This document shows, piece by piece, positions 1 through 11,496 of a DNA stretch of 64,000 nt. The DNA is taken from positions 6,510,001 through 6,574,000 of the forward strand of contig OZ017803.1 of NCBI GenBank assembly GCA_963969395.1, in the 5' to 3' direction. Each line of letters begins with the position of its first letter. Position 1 is the first letter of the stretch. Under the pieces are notes generated by a model. That model ran no database searches, was not told the origin of the DNA, and was given only the letters and a program-made list of their open reading frames with translations. The stretch is from Pseudoscleropodium purum (lineage: Eukaryota; Streptophyta; Bryopsida; Hypnales; Brachytheciaceae). A program made the position numbers and the translations under genes.

Positions 1-462
1 TCTTGTTAAAATTGTTTGTGGCCAACTTACCTCTTTGTAAGATTATAAATTGAGTTTCACTTATTCCTACTCAAATTCTGACAACATCAATCCAAATATG
101 TTGCTTATAGATATACCTTTCATAAGTTTATGATTATTTCAAAAATATAATTGGATGCATCCATACACTATGTACAATACAATTTACTCATTCTAAATAA
201 AAGCCTTGAAACACTTTATAACTAAAAAAAATAGTGAATTTCTAATTGCAAATTCAAAATTAGTGTGGACTTAGGAGAAAAATTTAGTCCATAATGAAAC
301 AATACAATTGTCCATACAAAATGAAAGAATTATTAGATTACATTGAAAACTTTTCAATATATACAATCCATTTGGACATTTTAATTTAATCTCTTTATTA
401 CTTGATCTTTGCTAAGAAAAATAACTTGAGAAAAGCCAAGGCTATACACACAACACACACAA

Positions 463-497
<35 letters not shown>

Positions 498-2272
498 ATT
501 GTTACCAAGTGTACAAAAGCAAGAGTTGATGGTGTCATTATTGCAATTTTGACCTTCATCTTTGCATTAGACTTTGGGGCATTTCTTTTGACCTTGAAAA
601 GTTAACATGCCAAGCATATTTTATTTGAATGTAACAAATGTATAGTTTATATAATATATGATATGTTTAATCATGACATTGTAAGGTCAACAAAACTTCA
701 ATAAAAATACAAAGTGATTCTAAAATATTATTGAAATGGTGATGACTTTCAATTGCATCTTGACACTATGAAGTTGAAATTGAATACTAGACTGAATGTT
801 CAAAATCTATATTGACAACTAACTTGTTCATTTTAAATGCATTACTTGTTTTGCATATATTGAATATTCATTGAAAATATTTCATATTCCATTCATTAAA
901 TAGTTGGCAAAGCTGCTAAGATTGAATTTTTGAAATGGTTCATTTCAACTTTTCTAATTTCATATTCATGTCTTTTTACATTCAAAACTTCATTTTCACA
1001 TTTAAACCCATTGAAAAAATATATATTTTTGAATTGGTGTCAAGAAATATACAATATATTCTTCTTTATTTGTTCTTCATTTTATAAGTATTTGGTAACT
1101 AAAACAATAGTGTACAATTACCAATAGCCCTTTGCATATGATATTGTGATTGCAATTTTGTCTGATCTGGCAAAACCTTAAGACTACACAACCAAGGATT
1201 TAATAATGAGGGTAAATAAGTCCATTGTTTTATTTCTAAAGTTACCTTTGAATAGACATATCTTGTAGTTCTGATTGTAATGGAATATGTAGTCAAGATA
1301 TCCCATTGCTCTTAGGAATAAAAATTACTCACTCATCCTATTAGTAGTTTCCATTCAATACATAATTATGAATGCAACAATACAAGTATGCAATCAATAT
1401 CATATTTTAATGTGTTCGCTCAAAAAAGAAGCACGAGCTTTGATATCAAAGGTGAACATAATACATAGCTTAACTCCTTAAATGCCTATGCCTTTTCAAG
1501 TTTGTTTTGACTATGAAAAAAGAGCATGGGCTTATAGTTATTTCCAATGAAGTAAAATTTTTTTTTTTTCAAAATCTAATCGTATGAATGTTTAAAGAGA
1601 TTGCTTAATAGAATATATACCAATTTTGAGTGCAAAATTGCATAAGAGCTATAAAATTTTAACAAGAAAAATGTATGTTTTTTATTTTTAATATGTTGTC
1701 CTTCCCTACAATGTTTTTAGAAATTTGCACTTAAAAGTTTTTTGGAATTGGAGGTGACATGAACAACTACAAGTTGTATTAGTACACCAAAATGCACTTT
1801 CAAAAAACTTAATTTCACATGAAAATCTATTAAACTCATTACACAATCCACCTTGCAATTGTTGAGATGTATTTTTTTATAAGTATAAATCACAAATAAC
1901 TCCAAATCAAACACTTTTTGGTTTAATTTTCAATGGTGAAAATCATGAAAACACTTTACTCTTTCCATTAGGACTGACCTCAAAGCAAATGGATATGAAA
2001 GTTTTTAGATCTCAAATTAAGTGAAATTGCTCAAAGTTGGGAATTGAAGTAAAATTATCAAGCTTAAATCTTTCACTAATGGACATATATGGCTTTGGAG
2101 ACCTCTCAACAATCAAATATGTAAATTTTTCAATGAAAAATGAAAGTTTTCAATAGTTAATCCAAAAACTGCTAGAAAAAAATTTAAAACGATCAAACAA
2201 ATTTAACTACCTATACCAAAATGAGCTTGAAATTTTAGATCAACCATATATGGTCAATAGGGCATTTAGGGA
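1..2272. other. AT-rich intergenic DNA, no gene seen
   Basis: Only short random open frames occur on both strands, and none shows a recognisable motif. The content is AT-rich with poly(A) and poly(T) tracts and one dinucleotide microsatellite. Confidence 0.6.
445..497. repeat. AC/AT compound microsatellite
   Basis: An AC-rich run, then an uninterrupted (AT)n run, then an (AC)n run are read directly from the sequence. It is a typical plant compound simple repeat and likely length-polymorphic. Confidence 0.95.
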
Positions 2273-3211
2273 TGAACCTCTAAGCTTCTATGACTATATT
2301 TTCACCAGAATTGCTCAAAAATTGCCATTTTTGTACAATTGAAGTACCATATTTTTGAAAAAAATACTTTTTTTTATACATATAACTGTAAGATCTTGTG
2401 TTATGCTGACTCATGAGCATGTAGTAAAAATTTCAGAAGTTTCCACTGTGTGGATTCCTTGCAAGTTATAAGCATTCAAATTAACTAAAATCATTTTTTG
2501 GCCCTACAAAAACAAGGCAACTACACTTCACAAGCTCACTTTTCTATGAAAAAATGGTGGTGCTTCTTTGGATTTTTTTTCCTTAGACAAGTTGGCCACA
2601 TGCTTGAGAAAATTTAGATATTTTTAGAATTGTACAACATATAGGAAAAAAATAGTAAGTATATTGTAGTAGAGAATGATTCAAAATATTAAATTGTTAA
2701 GAATTTAATTATGGAATTAAAAAATGTCAATCCCAATGGTTGCAATGTTGTAATAAAAAATCTATACCCTATGTTTTTATTTTTTTCCAAAAATATTGAA
2801 AATTGAATAAGATAAAAAACTTCAAAGTTTATTTTAGAATATAAAATCTATAATTGCCCATAAACAAAAAAAATCCTTGTAACTTTTGACTCATTAATCA
2901 AAAAGGAATAATTCAAAGCTTTCTTCATATATGTAACTCTAGAAAATCAATTTTACTTTTTTATTTATGAAAAAAGTGATTTTTTTAATTTGCCTAGACT
3001 GTTCATTTATAAAATAAAATAAAGTAACATAATAAGCCATAATTTTTACTCATATTTCCAAATTTCATGGAATTTTGTGTAAATAAAAGATATTCCTTAT
3101 TCTCCACCTTCTATTAAAATTTGGGCCAAAAATATAGAAATTTCTAGTCACATGTACCAGTCCAAAATTGATATGTAGCCAAAAAATGCATATTGGTCCT
3201 TCAGGGGTTAA
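2273..3211 (-). mobile_element. TTAA-bounded MITE-like element, copy 1 (subfamily 1)
   Basis: Non-coding element of about 0.94 kb. Its right edge reads CAGGGGTTAA, the reverse complement of the family start TTAACCCCTGAAGG. The left edge is mutated (TGAACCTC instead of TTAACCCC). The interior matches the copies at 24430, 44856 and 50053 over its length, including the conserved segments for 'ccattgggattgg' and 'cttgcaatctac'. No reading frame is conserved among copies, so the element is non-autonomous. TTAA target duplication with a C-rich terminal repeat is typical of piggyBac, and Kolobok also uses TTAA. The class is inferred from the ends only. Confidence 0.75.
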
Positions 3212-3244
3212 AGTACAATAATAGCCATTTCATGTTGCCTTTGC

Positions 3245-3350
3245 TTAACCCCTAAAGGACATTGTCTCTTTTGGAGACAAATGGGATTCTGGACAGGTAC
3301 CTACGGGTTGAAACATTTTCTTTATTTTTTTAAACCTTTTTTGAAGATAG
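3245..3350 (+). mobile_element. TTAA-element 5' fragment (subfamily 2)
   Basis: Begins TTAACCCCTAAAGGAC and matches the first ~100 bp of the subfamily-2 copies at 42743 and 55141. Similarity then stops, so only the 5' end remains. It lies 33 bp from the end of copy 1 and in the opposite orientation. Confidence 0.7.
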
Positions 3351-4539
3351 AATCCAAATTACTTCTAATTACTAGAAATTCTAATCTATTGTTGTGATCA
3401 TTTTAACTTTTGGAGAAATGCTCCAAATGACAAATGGATTGTGCCATTAGCTTTAGAAGTCCCAAATTACCCTAAGTAGTCCCTCAACCCCTACTTCTAA
3501 GTCATTTGATTCACGAAAGCAAACGAATTGCAAATCAAAGAAGGATGGAGTAAAAAAATTAAATGATGGAGATTACATTTTTCAATGAATTTGATTAGCT
3601 TGGTTTGTTCACAAGGTTTGAGAAAGTTAAAAAAAGGGTCCAAGTTGACTTAGTTTGGACTTTGCAAGCTTCAAGTATTCTAGTCAATCTATCAAATGTT
3701 TTAAAATTTTGCTTGAATTAGACAAGGTTATTAGTTCTAGTACTTGTGGATACTAGAATGCCTTGAAACTTAGTTGTGTGTTTATTTATAATAAACCATC
3801 CTACTCTAATTTTTTAGTGGTATTTTACAGCCATTTGAGTAACTTCTATGAATTTTCCATTGTTGATAAATACAATTGATTTCTAATGGAGTAATCTTCT
3901 ACATTTCAAAAAAATTTGAAATTTTTTAGATAACTTCCAAGAAGCTCTCCAATACTAAGTGCAAGTTTACATTTCTACTTTGCACTATTTACAAGAAAAT
4001 CAATATTCATTACCTTTTGTTTTAATTCCTCTAAAAAAGAATCATTCACATAATAGAGAATCTAGATGAACCAATTTTGTTGTTGAGTTTTGGTATGTTT
4101 TGTGTGAAAAACACCTCTCTCCAATCTTTGTTTGTGCATTCCTTGTATAGTTTGGATTTTACCTACATAGTACAAAAGTAACTTCTTATAATTTTCTCAA
4201 AATGGATCGTGACTTGTACATGGGTCAACCGAATAAATTTTTAGAACCTACTAGGACATTTTCCATCATATACTACTATCCTCTATAACTTGTATTTTGT
4301 CACATGCACTCAAAGGCTTGGTTCTCATATAATCTAATTTAGGCATCTTTCTACTATTTTGGCCAACAAAGTCTAATTACCTATTAAATTGCTAATTGAC
4401 CAGTTAGAAATCTACATAGACATTAGAAGTAAGAAATGGAAGTGTTTAATATACTTTTGAAATTTTAGAAATAACGCATTGTATTTGTAGGAACTTTTGC
4501 CAAATACAATATAAACATTCTTTTTAGGTCTTTTTTTGC
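3351..4539. other. AT-rich intergenic DNA, no gene seen
   Basis: No recognisable coding or repeat structure was found, apart from homopolymer runs. Confidence 0.5.
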
Positions 4540-5145
4540 TATAAATTCTATGAAAACTAAGCAAAAGTGGAAAAAAAATCTTAAGACTCATGTGACAATT
4601 AATGGGGCTCACAACCATTGGTTATATGCCAAAGTTGTTGTAAGATCTAGTATTGTTATCGAAATTTTCTTCTTGGCAATTATTTGTAGGGATCCAGATC
4701 CACAACTTTGTTTGATGTAGTGCTCAAAGGTATGGAGAATGATGTGCAAAGCATCATTACTTTTATTGCTAGAAATCTTAGTTCTAGAGACACAATTGCC
4801 ATCCATTCTTATGGACAATGCGACTTGGGACAACAAGAACAAATATGATTTCTATTTTTAGTCTCCATTTGTTGCAAAGAAGATCTTACCTATAGTGAAT
4901 GTAAACTTCACTTTGGTAGGTCATACGCTTGACCACATTGATGCGTTGTTTGTAAGATGGCCCATGCTTTTGAAGGAGAACTTCCCTACAATTCTTGTGC
5001 TCATGAAGTTGTTCATGGATGTAGAATTCATTTTCAATATCCCTCACCTTGTAAAAGATGTGTTTGACTTTAAGGTTTTCATTCTGCATTTGTAAATGGT
5101 GATGAGATCCTTGTTAGACACTATAAGCACTTTTTTATTCATCCT
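4540..5145 (+). pseudogene. DUF7869-type (transposase-like) gene relic
   Basis: From 4811 to 5095 one frame reads MDNATWDNKNKYDFYF, a TAG stop at 4859, then a stretch containing VGHTLDHIDALFVRW and IPHLVKDVFDFKVFI. This matches my memory of the DUF7869 family, whose members carry a 'DN...DNKN(R/K)' motif followed by 'VGHT(H)xDID' and a downstream 'IPHxxxEVPDFKxFI' segment. That family is widespread and often repetitive in plant and protist genomes, and its biochemical role is not established. Upstream from about 4540 another decayed frame leads into the motif, and 5100-5145 continues in a shifted frame. The in-frame stop, the frameshifts and the lack of a start mark it as dead. A Pfam search would settle the family. 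Confidence 0.5.
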
Positions 5146-7300
5146 TTAGTTAATAAATAGACGAGCACAACCAAGTTCTTGTTTCTACGTGAATTTCTAT
5201 CCTAAAGGGTGCTTAGGCGTTGTCCATTGTGCCTTCTAAGAAATGGATTGTTTCTAATGCTTAAGTGCCTTAAACTTGTCAAATAAACCACAAAATCCTA
5301 CCCTAATTACAAGAAATAAATCTAATGGTTGAACTATTGTGGTCATAGTGGTTGCCTAAAGGAAATAATACAATAAACCTAAATGTAACAATAGAAACTT
5401 AAAGAAAATATCATTTTATTTCTAAAAACATAAAACTTGAATTGATTGGACCTTCCTATTAAATGATATAGGTAGATGAAGTTTTGACCACTAATTGGTT
5501 ATTCAAACTTCATCCAAGATTTTCTCCTAACCTACAATTAAAAATTTATTTTTACTTTCTCTTCTAACCTCTAATAAGTTTCTACTTCTCAACTTCCATT
5601 ATTGTTTTTTTATAGATGAAATGAATTAAGTTTCATCCATTTTAACTTCTAAACTTCATCCACCTCTAACTTCTTTGTTTTGACTTCAATTTTGACCTAT
5701 TTTATGTTTTAAAAAACCTCTAGACTTCTACCATAAGTTTCTAAATTTAGATTTGATTTAACCCTTTGTCTAAATAGTACGATTAGCTTCTAGGCCTTGG
5801 CCCTAATTAGAATTTTCTAATTAAAGAGAATTAGGGATTTTGAAACATATATACCTTGGATTATGCTTCTTCATTCTAGTATTGTAAGACCTCCTTGAGA
5901 TCCTCCGCTTGGGTCATTGTCTTTGTCTTCAAATTTTTGTGTTTTTCGCTCATTGCTAATTTTAACATGAATTGTTTGGTACAATTGTTCAAAATTCCAC
6001 CTTCTAACTTGTACTATTTCTTTCTAAGCCCTTCTTTCCACCCATATCTTTTCCTACTAATATTATTCTATCCTATCCTAAATATTTTATTAGTTAATTT
6101 TTGCATACAATAGAATTTTTTGCCACCTTCATCTAAAAGATAGTTGATGTTTGGAGGCATTGTGAGCCCAATAGTTGACACCTAGGTCTTGAAATTTTTT
6201 TTTTTTTGCTTTTACTCATTTCTTATAGCCTTTTTGGGTCCAAAAGGTCTAAAAAGTGTATTAACATTGTAAGTGGTAGAAGTCCCTACGATTGCGATGT
6301 GTTAATTTCTAAAAGTCTGGAAGTGCTTTAAACACTTTCATTTACCATTTCCAATGTTTAGATAAGTATTTAGTATGTTGATTAGGAGTTTGAGATAGGT
6401 TTGAATCCTAGGAGACACGGTTACAAAAGACCCTTATTTTAGATTATTACTGGATTTAGTGATTTACCTAAATCTATCAATTCTCAAGGGTGTGCACCGA
6501 AGGTTGGAGAAAGGTGTTTTAAGCATAAAAGCACACCAGGAGCTCAAAGGCGAAGTCGGTTTGTGAAGATTTCCACGTATGGAAATGATTCTTCCCTAAA
6601 GGAATTAAATCAGGAGGTAAAGAATTTAGACCTCTTCACATTTGATGCAAGTAAACATATAAACTTTCAATTAGTATTTGGGAGCTTCTTAGAGGTTGTC
6701 CAAGAAGTTTTGTAATTTTCTAGATTGCAGAAGATGACTCCATGGGAAGTCAACCATGTTTACCAGCGACTAGAAATTCATATAAATTATCCAAGCAGCG
6801 ATAAAATGCCACTAAAAATTAGGATAGTATGTTTTTATCTTAAATAAGCACCCAACCAAATTTCAAGACATTCTGAAATCGACAAGTACAAGAATTGGTG
6901 ACGGCATCGAATTTTAACGGTTTTCAAGAACATTCGACGGGTTAACCAACATACCAAGCGCATACGGTGTCCGAATGAAGTGAACTTGGACTCTTTCCTT
7001 ACTATCTTGAACCTTCTAGACAATCTATGCTAGTCAAAACCATGAGAAAAGACAAACTCCAATAGTTGGATTTTCTACTTTTTCTTTGGCTAGCAATTTG
7101 TTGGCTTTTACTTGCGAAATAGTTTAGAAAGTAGAGGGTAGGGGATTCCATAGGCTAATTTGGGCCTTCTGAAGACAATAGCACAATTGATTTGGCGTTT
7201 GGAGCAATTCTCCAAAAGTTAGAGCAACCACATTAGTGGTATAGAATTTTTAGTGAAGATAACTTGAGTTTACTTAGGAGTAGAAGTAGGTAATTAGAGA
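5146..7300. other. Intergenic DNA, possible decayed LTR upstream part
   Basis: No coding region was recognised. From about 6140 the base composition becomes less AT-rich and runs into the TATA-containing stretch at 7.3 kb, which suggests part of an old LTR. I could not find a second copy or LTR ends in the window. Confidence 0.3.
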
Positions 7301-7322
7301 AAGGTTGGGGGCCTTGGAAAAG

Positions 7323-7330
7323 TATAAAAG
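7323..7330 (+). promoter_or_regulatory. TATA box, LTR-like promoter
   Basis: A perfect TATAAAAG lies upstream of a pyrimidine-rich CCTCACCTCCTCTCTCTTTG stretch, the usual layout of a plant TATA box and initiator region in an LTR or gene. No convincing reading frame follows in the next 700 bp. The long T/G-rich leader from 7400 to 7950 resembles an R-U5 region. It is inferred to be a relic LTR promoter. Confidence 0.35.
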
Positions 7331-8005
7331 GCCCTCACCTCCTCTCTCTTTGCACCCCTTTCTATTTTTTATTTGGCCAACACGCGACCGCGTTATTTGA
7401 ATTTTTGGCATTTGCCAAAAATCTCTTGCTTTCTCTTGCATTCTAAACTTTTTCTTGTGTTTTCTAAGGATTCTTATGCGTTTCCTACTTACTTCAAAGG
7501 ACATTGGCGTCCCTTTGAGTATTGCTAATCCTTGCTCAAGTTTTTGAGTGGTTTAGTTCCTCAAATTATTCATTATTGAGTCAAGTCTACTAACTAATTC
7601 TTCTTGAGAGTTCTTTGGAGAGAGATTTTACAACTTAGTTGTTGCGAATCTCCCCTTGAAATCTTTTGGTTGAATGTGTGGTCTTTTTGTGAGTCATTGA
7701 GTCCTTTGGGAGGTGATGTTTGTTGCAATCCTCCAAAGTCTTGCAATTTGTGGTTTGTAAGTGTTTCTTAATTTGTACTAATCGGGAACTACAAGTTCCC
7801 AACTAACCTTTGTGTGTTTAGCATTAGAAAGTAGTGATATACCACTAAACGGTAAAGCTATCACCCCAAAGCAACCTCTACGTTATCAATTAGTATTTGG
7901 TTGTCAAAGTCCTAGTATCGAAACTCCCTAAGATGACGGAGCTTTGACTTTAGACATAATTTCCTTTAAAGTGTTTATTATTTGCGTTTTTAAATTTTGG
8001 CTTAA

Positions 8006-8295
8006 CATTACAAAAAATTTCAGGCCTTAGGTAGGCTGCGAGTTTTGAACTGCCCGTAACTACCCCGGTGCAATTAGAGAGGAAATTCCATAGTTTTTTA
8101 ATTTTTTAATGAAACCTGCTGATGTGGCACTACTTGTGCCACTTCAAGTTTTCATACTTTTTAAATATTTTTTTAAATATATATATATATATATATATAA
8201 ATTTTTTTTTCCTTCCTGTAATTGCACTGCGCACTGCGGGGGGCCAAAAATGGAATTCTTAACGGCCCTCCACAGGGCTTAGGTTTTTCCTAGTG
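8006..8295 (+). mobile_element. CACTA-like MITE, unoccupied copy
   Basis: Starts CATTACAAAAAATTT and ends TTTTTCCTAGTG, whose reverse complement begins CACTAGGAAAAA, so the ends are an imperfect inverted repeat of CACTA type. The interior contains 'gagttttgaactgcccg', 'gtggcactacttgtgcca' and an AT microsatellite at 8175-8199. Two other copies exist, at 19073-22928 (minus, split by element B) and 54920-63231 (plus, split by a nest). This copy keeps an intact TTAA at 8259-8262, which is the empty site for the TTAA element at 55141. The flanking 3-bp duplication is not clear (TAA versus CAA). Confidence 0.6.
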
Positions 8296-8779
8296 CAAAC
8301 CAAACATCAAAGCTCCATTCCTCCTTAAACTTTTCTATTTAGTTTTAGTTTAAAAAGTCTCCATACAGAGACCCCAAGGATTGGCGAGCAACGGCCATTT
8401 GAATTTGGGAAAAATTCCCCCAAACCAGAATTTGGAACAAACCAGCCAATTCCAATAGGCAGTCGGCTAGTACATAGTAACAAGACAACAATAGCCAGCC
8501 CCTCCGAGATTCTTGTTGAATATAATAGATGGTTAGCCAATATACAATAACAAGCCAATAGTAGCCAAATCCTTGCTAGACAGTAAGCAGTTGGCCAATA
8601 TACAATAGTAAGCCAGTAGTAGCTGACTTTCATGAGGCCCTTGTTGAGTACCTCTCCAACCCAAATTGACATACATACATCATTTGGAAAAGACTCTAAA
8701 TCAAGGGATGATGTCCACAAGGCCCCTTTTTGTTTTATTTTGCTTTTTCTTAAACACCAAACTTAGATTTGTTGAATCC

Positions 8780-9320
8780 AAGGCTTCACCAAAATCAATT
8801 CAAGATCTCAGAGCGTTACCAAAATTCATCTAGGGCTTAATCAAAATCAACCAGAGAATCTAGACTTCACCAAAATCAATTCAAAAGCAGCCAAGTCTTC
8901 ACCAAAAGCAACCAGAGCATCCGGGCCTCTCCAACATCAACTCAAGAGCGGCCAGGTCCCAACCAAGTCAATTCAAGGGTAGCTAGGCCTCACTAAAACC
9001 AACTCAAAGCATTTAGGGCTTCACCAAAATCAACTCAAGGGCAACCAAGTCTCACCCTAAGATCAACTCAAAGCATCCAAGGGCTCACCAAGATCAACTC
9101 AAGAACATCTAGAGCTCAACCAAGAACATACAGAGTATCCAAGGCCTCATCAAATCAGTTCAAGAGCAGCCAAGGCCTCCCCAACATCAATTCAAGAAGC
9201 AACCAGGCTTCCCAAGAGATCAACCAAAGTGTCTAGGACCTCAACTAATTCAGCCAGATCATCCAAAGCTTCACCAAAATTCAATTCAAAAAGATCTAGA
9301 GCTCCATCAACATCAACTAG
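8780..9320 (+). repeat. Degenerate ~30-bp minisatellite
   Basis: About 17 diverged tandem units follow one another with spacing of roughly 29-32 bp. The consensus is close to CACCAAAATCAACTCAAG followed by AGCANCCAAGGCCT. Units vary by point changes and small indels, so no single reading frame runs through the array, although short frames give Ser/Pro/Gln/Lys-rich peptides. No similar unit was seen elsewhere in the window. Confidence 0.85.
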
Positions 9321-10929
9321 TTCATGCTTAGTTGGTGCAATATTTCTTAACAAACATACTTGGAGTTGTGAAGCAAGACATCGAGTGAGGATTTGCATCA
9401 ACCACTTGGGAGGAAAATGGTCCTAGTTTGCATACACACATCCATTAGGGAATATTAAACAATTTGGATTTTGCTTACAAGATGAATAGGAAAAAACAAG
9501 AGAAAGGATGGTTGACTTTAGAAGATGCTAAACATTGGTTATTAGGGAGAAGAAGTTAGTGGAGCTGTTCAAGGCTTCATTTGATTCTTAAAACCAAATT
9601 AGCAAAGCATTTAGTGTTAGATTTGATAGGATTTTGTTTTCTAGAAAAGAAAAAGAGAATATCTTAAAAAAGTGGGAAGAAAAGGAAGGAGGAGTCGGCT
9701 AAAGGACAAGCTTAGGATGTCCCCAAACCAGCAAAAGTCTACAACAAACCGATATTAGATTACCAAAAATCATCAATGGAGTTAGAGCATATAATGGACA
9801 ACATAACAACAACGATCAGAGAAGATGGAACCAATATAGTGGTAAGTAATTGATTCTTTTACCACACTCTTTGTGTTTTTCCCAAAAAACCATTAGATTA
9901 AGAATTAATGTTTGAATTTCCAATTAAAAGAAGAATAACTTAGAGTAGGTAGGAAATTATTTCGGAGGATTTAGAATTAATTGAAAACTTACTATAGTAT
10001 TTTTAGAAGATTTACCACAATAGTTAAAGAAAAGTTACCAAAATTTATCCTTAAGTAAAAACTAGTTGGAAGTCAATGAAAAGTTAGCAATTCATCCAAA
10101 GGAATCTTTTAGAGAATCTTTTAGGGATCCTAGGATTGAGAGATGAGATAGGAGTCAACAAGTAAAAGTAAAAGTAATTTTGGAATTCCACGGTGAAAAA
10201 AAATTACGAGAGAATTTTGGTGACCTGGTCAACAGTCAAAATTAATCTATGAATAAAATTTAACAAAGAAGTCAAAAGTAAGAGTTTGTACCTTTGAGAA
10301 GAAAGTAAAAGTAAAATTTGAAAGATTAACTTAGAAGTAGAACAACAATCCAATTTCACCCAAAGTAGTAAAATCAATTAAGAAAGTTACCAATTAGGTT
10401 AAAAGATCACCAAAGGATAATTTAAAGGTAGAATCTTCTAGAGAATATTTCCAAGATTCTAAAACCAAATTAACCTCAAAAGTTGGAAGAATATTGAATA
10501 AAGTAGAGTAGAATGAAGTTTTCAACAAAAGTAGAGTCCAATTAGATGAAAGTCAACTAGAGTTGACCAAACCAAGCCAAATTCACAACTTAAATAGAAG
10601 TTTTAGAATAGAAAATAATCCAAAAATCCACATTCAATTTCAATAGTTAGATTGCTAGAAATTGACAGATGAAATTTTAGAAGTTAGTTTAGTATCAAAC
10701 TTCATCTTTGTATATCTCTTAAAGAATTAGATCAATTTCAGACTTCTTTATCATTTTGGAAAGGGCAAATTCAATCCTACAACTTAGGCTATTTAAACTT
10801 TCTACTTGACTAGCCTTCATTGGCCTTAGTTTGGTCATCGTAGCCAAAACTGGCCTTTTTCTACTAACTCTTCAAATTTGGATAGCAATCACGTAGGGAA
10901 AGTGCAGGTAGAACAAACAACAAAAGATC
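9321..10929. other. Intergenic DNA with weak coding-like patch at 9.5-9.85 kb
   Basis: Between about 9480 and 9850 the plus strand reads as a lysine- and glutamate-rich broken frame ending in an Asn/Gln/Arg-rich stretch. This could be the remains of a retrotransposon gag, but no zinc knuckle or other diagnostic motif is visible. The rest is purine-rich AT DNA up to the start of element A. Confidence 0.3.
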
Positions 10930-11240
10930 TGTGGGAGCACGGACACTCAAATTGGATAGGATTAGTCTAGAATAGGGTTAGATAGACTTACAATTTTTTA
11001 TTCTTTTGGTAACCCTTAGAGAATTTTGCTACCTTAAGACTTTTGTGGAAATAGTCAGTTTCCGGATTGTTAGAATCGTTACTAGCATTACAAAAACGGA
11101 ACCGATACAGATTCGGGATCCAGGAAAGTATTGGATTTCTGAAACCTACGTTCTAGGCTTCTGGTCTAGGGAACTAGGGTATTGTTAGGGGAACGGTCTT
11201 CTACTCATTCTCCACTAGGAACTATCTATTGCGCGTCGAG

Positions 11241-11248
11241 TATTTAAA
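11241..11248 (+). promoter_or_regulatory. TATA-like box of element A
   Basis: TATTTAAA lies ~310 bp inside the element and ~155 bp before the first ATG of its frame. The same site is kept in copy B (22403-22411, minus strand) and, mutated, in D (near 59503) and C, which supports a real promoter of the family. Confidence 0.55.
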
Positions 11249-11496
11249 CCTACCGCCACTTCACTGTTTTTCCCTTTTTGATTGTTGAACCTTGTGAACA
11301 TATAGTTGAGAGAAAGAGTGGTAAGTTAGTGATTAGGATAAAGAGAGGACGGAAAGGTCGATGTCGTTTATAGCGGATTAGGTTGTCAACTATCGGTTAT
11401 TCATGGTGGTGGCTAGCAATCCAATTGTGCGAAAGTCTGTAGTGGTAGCCCAGATGGTTTGTCCAGTCATTACTTCCGATCCGGCCCAAGAAGCGT

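Noticed and set aside
8325..8720. 131-codon minus-strand frame
   Set aside because: It comes from an internally repetitive stretch ('agccaatatacaata'-like words) and looks like a chance frame.
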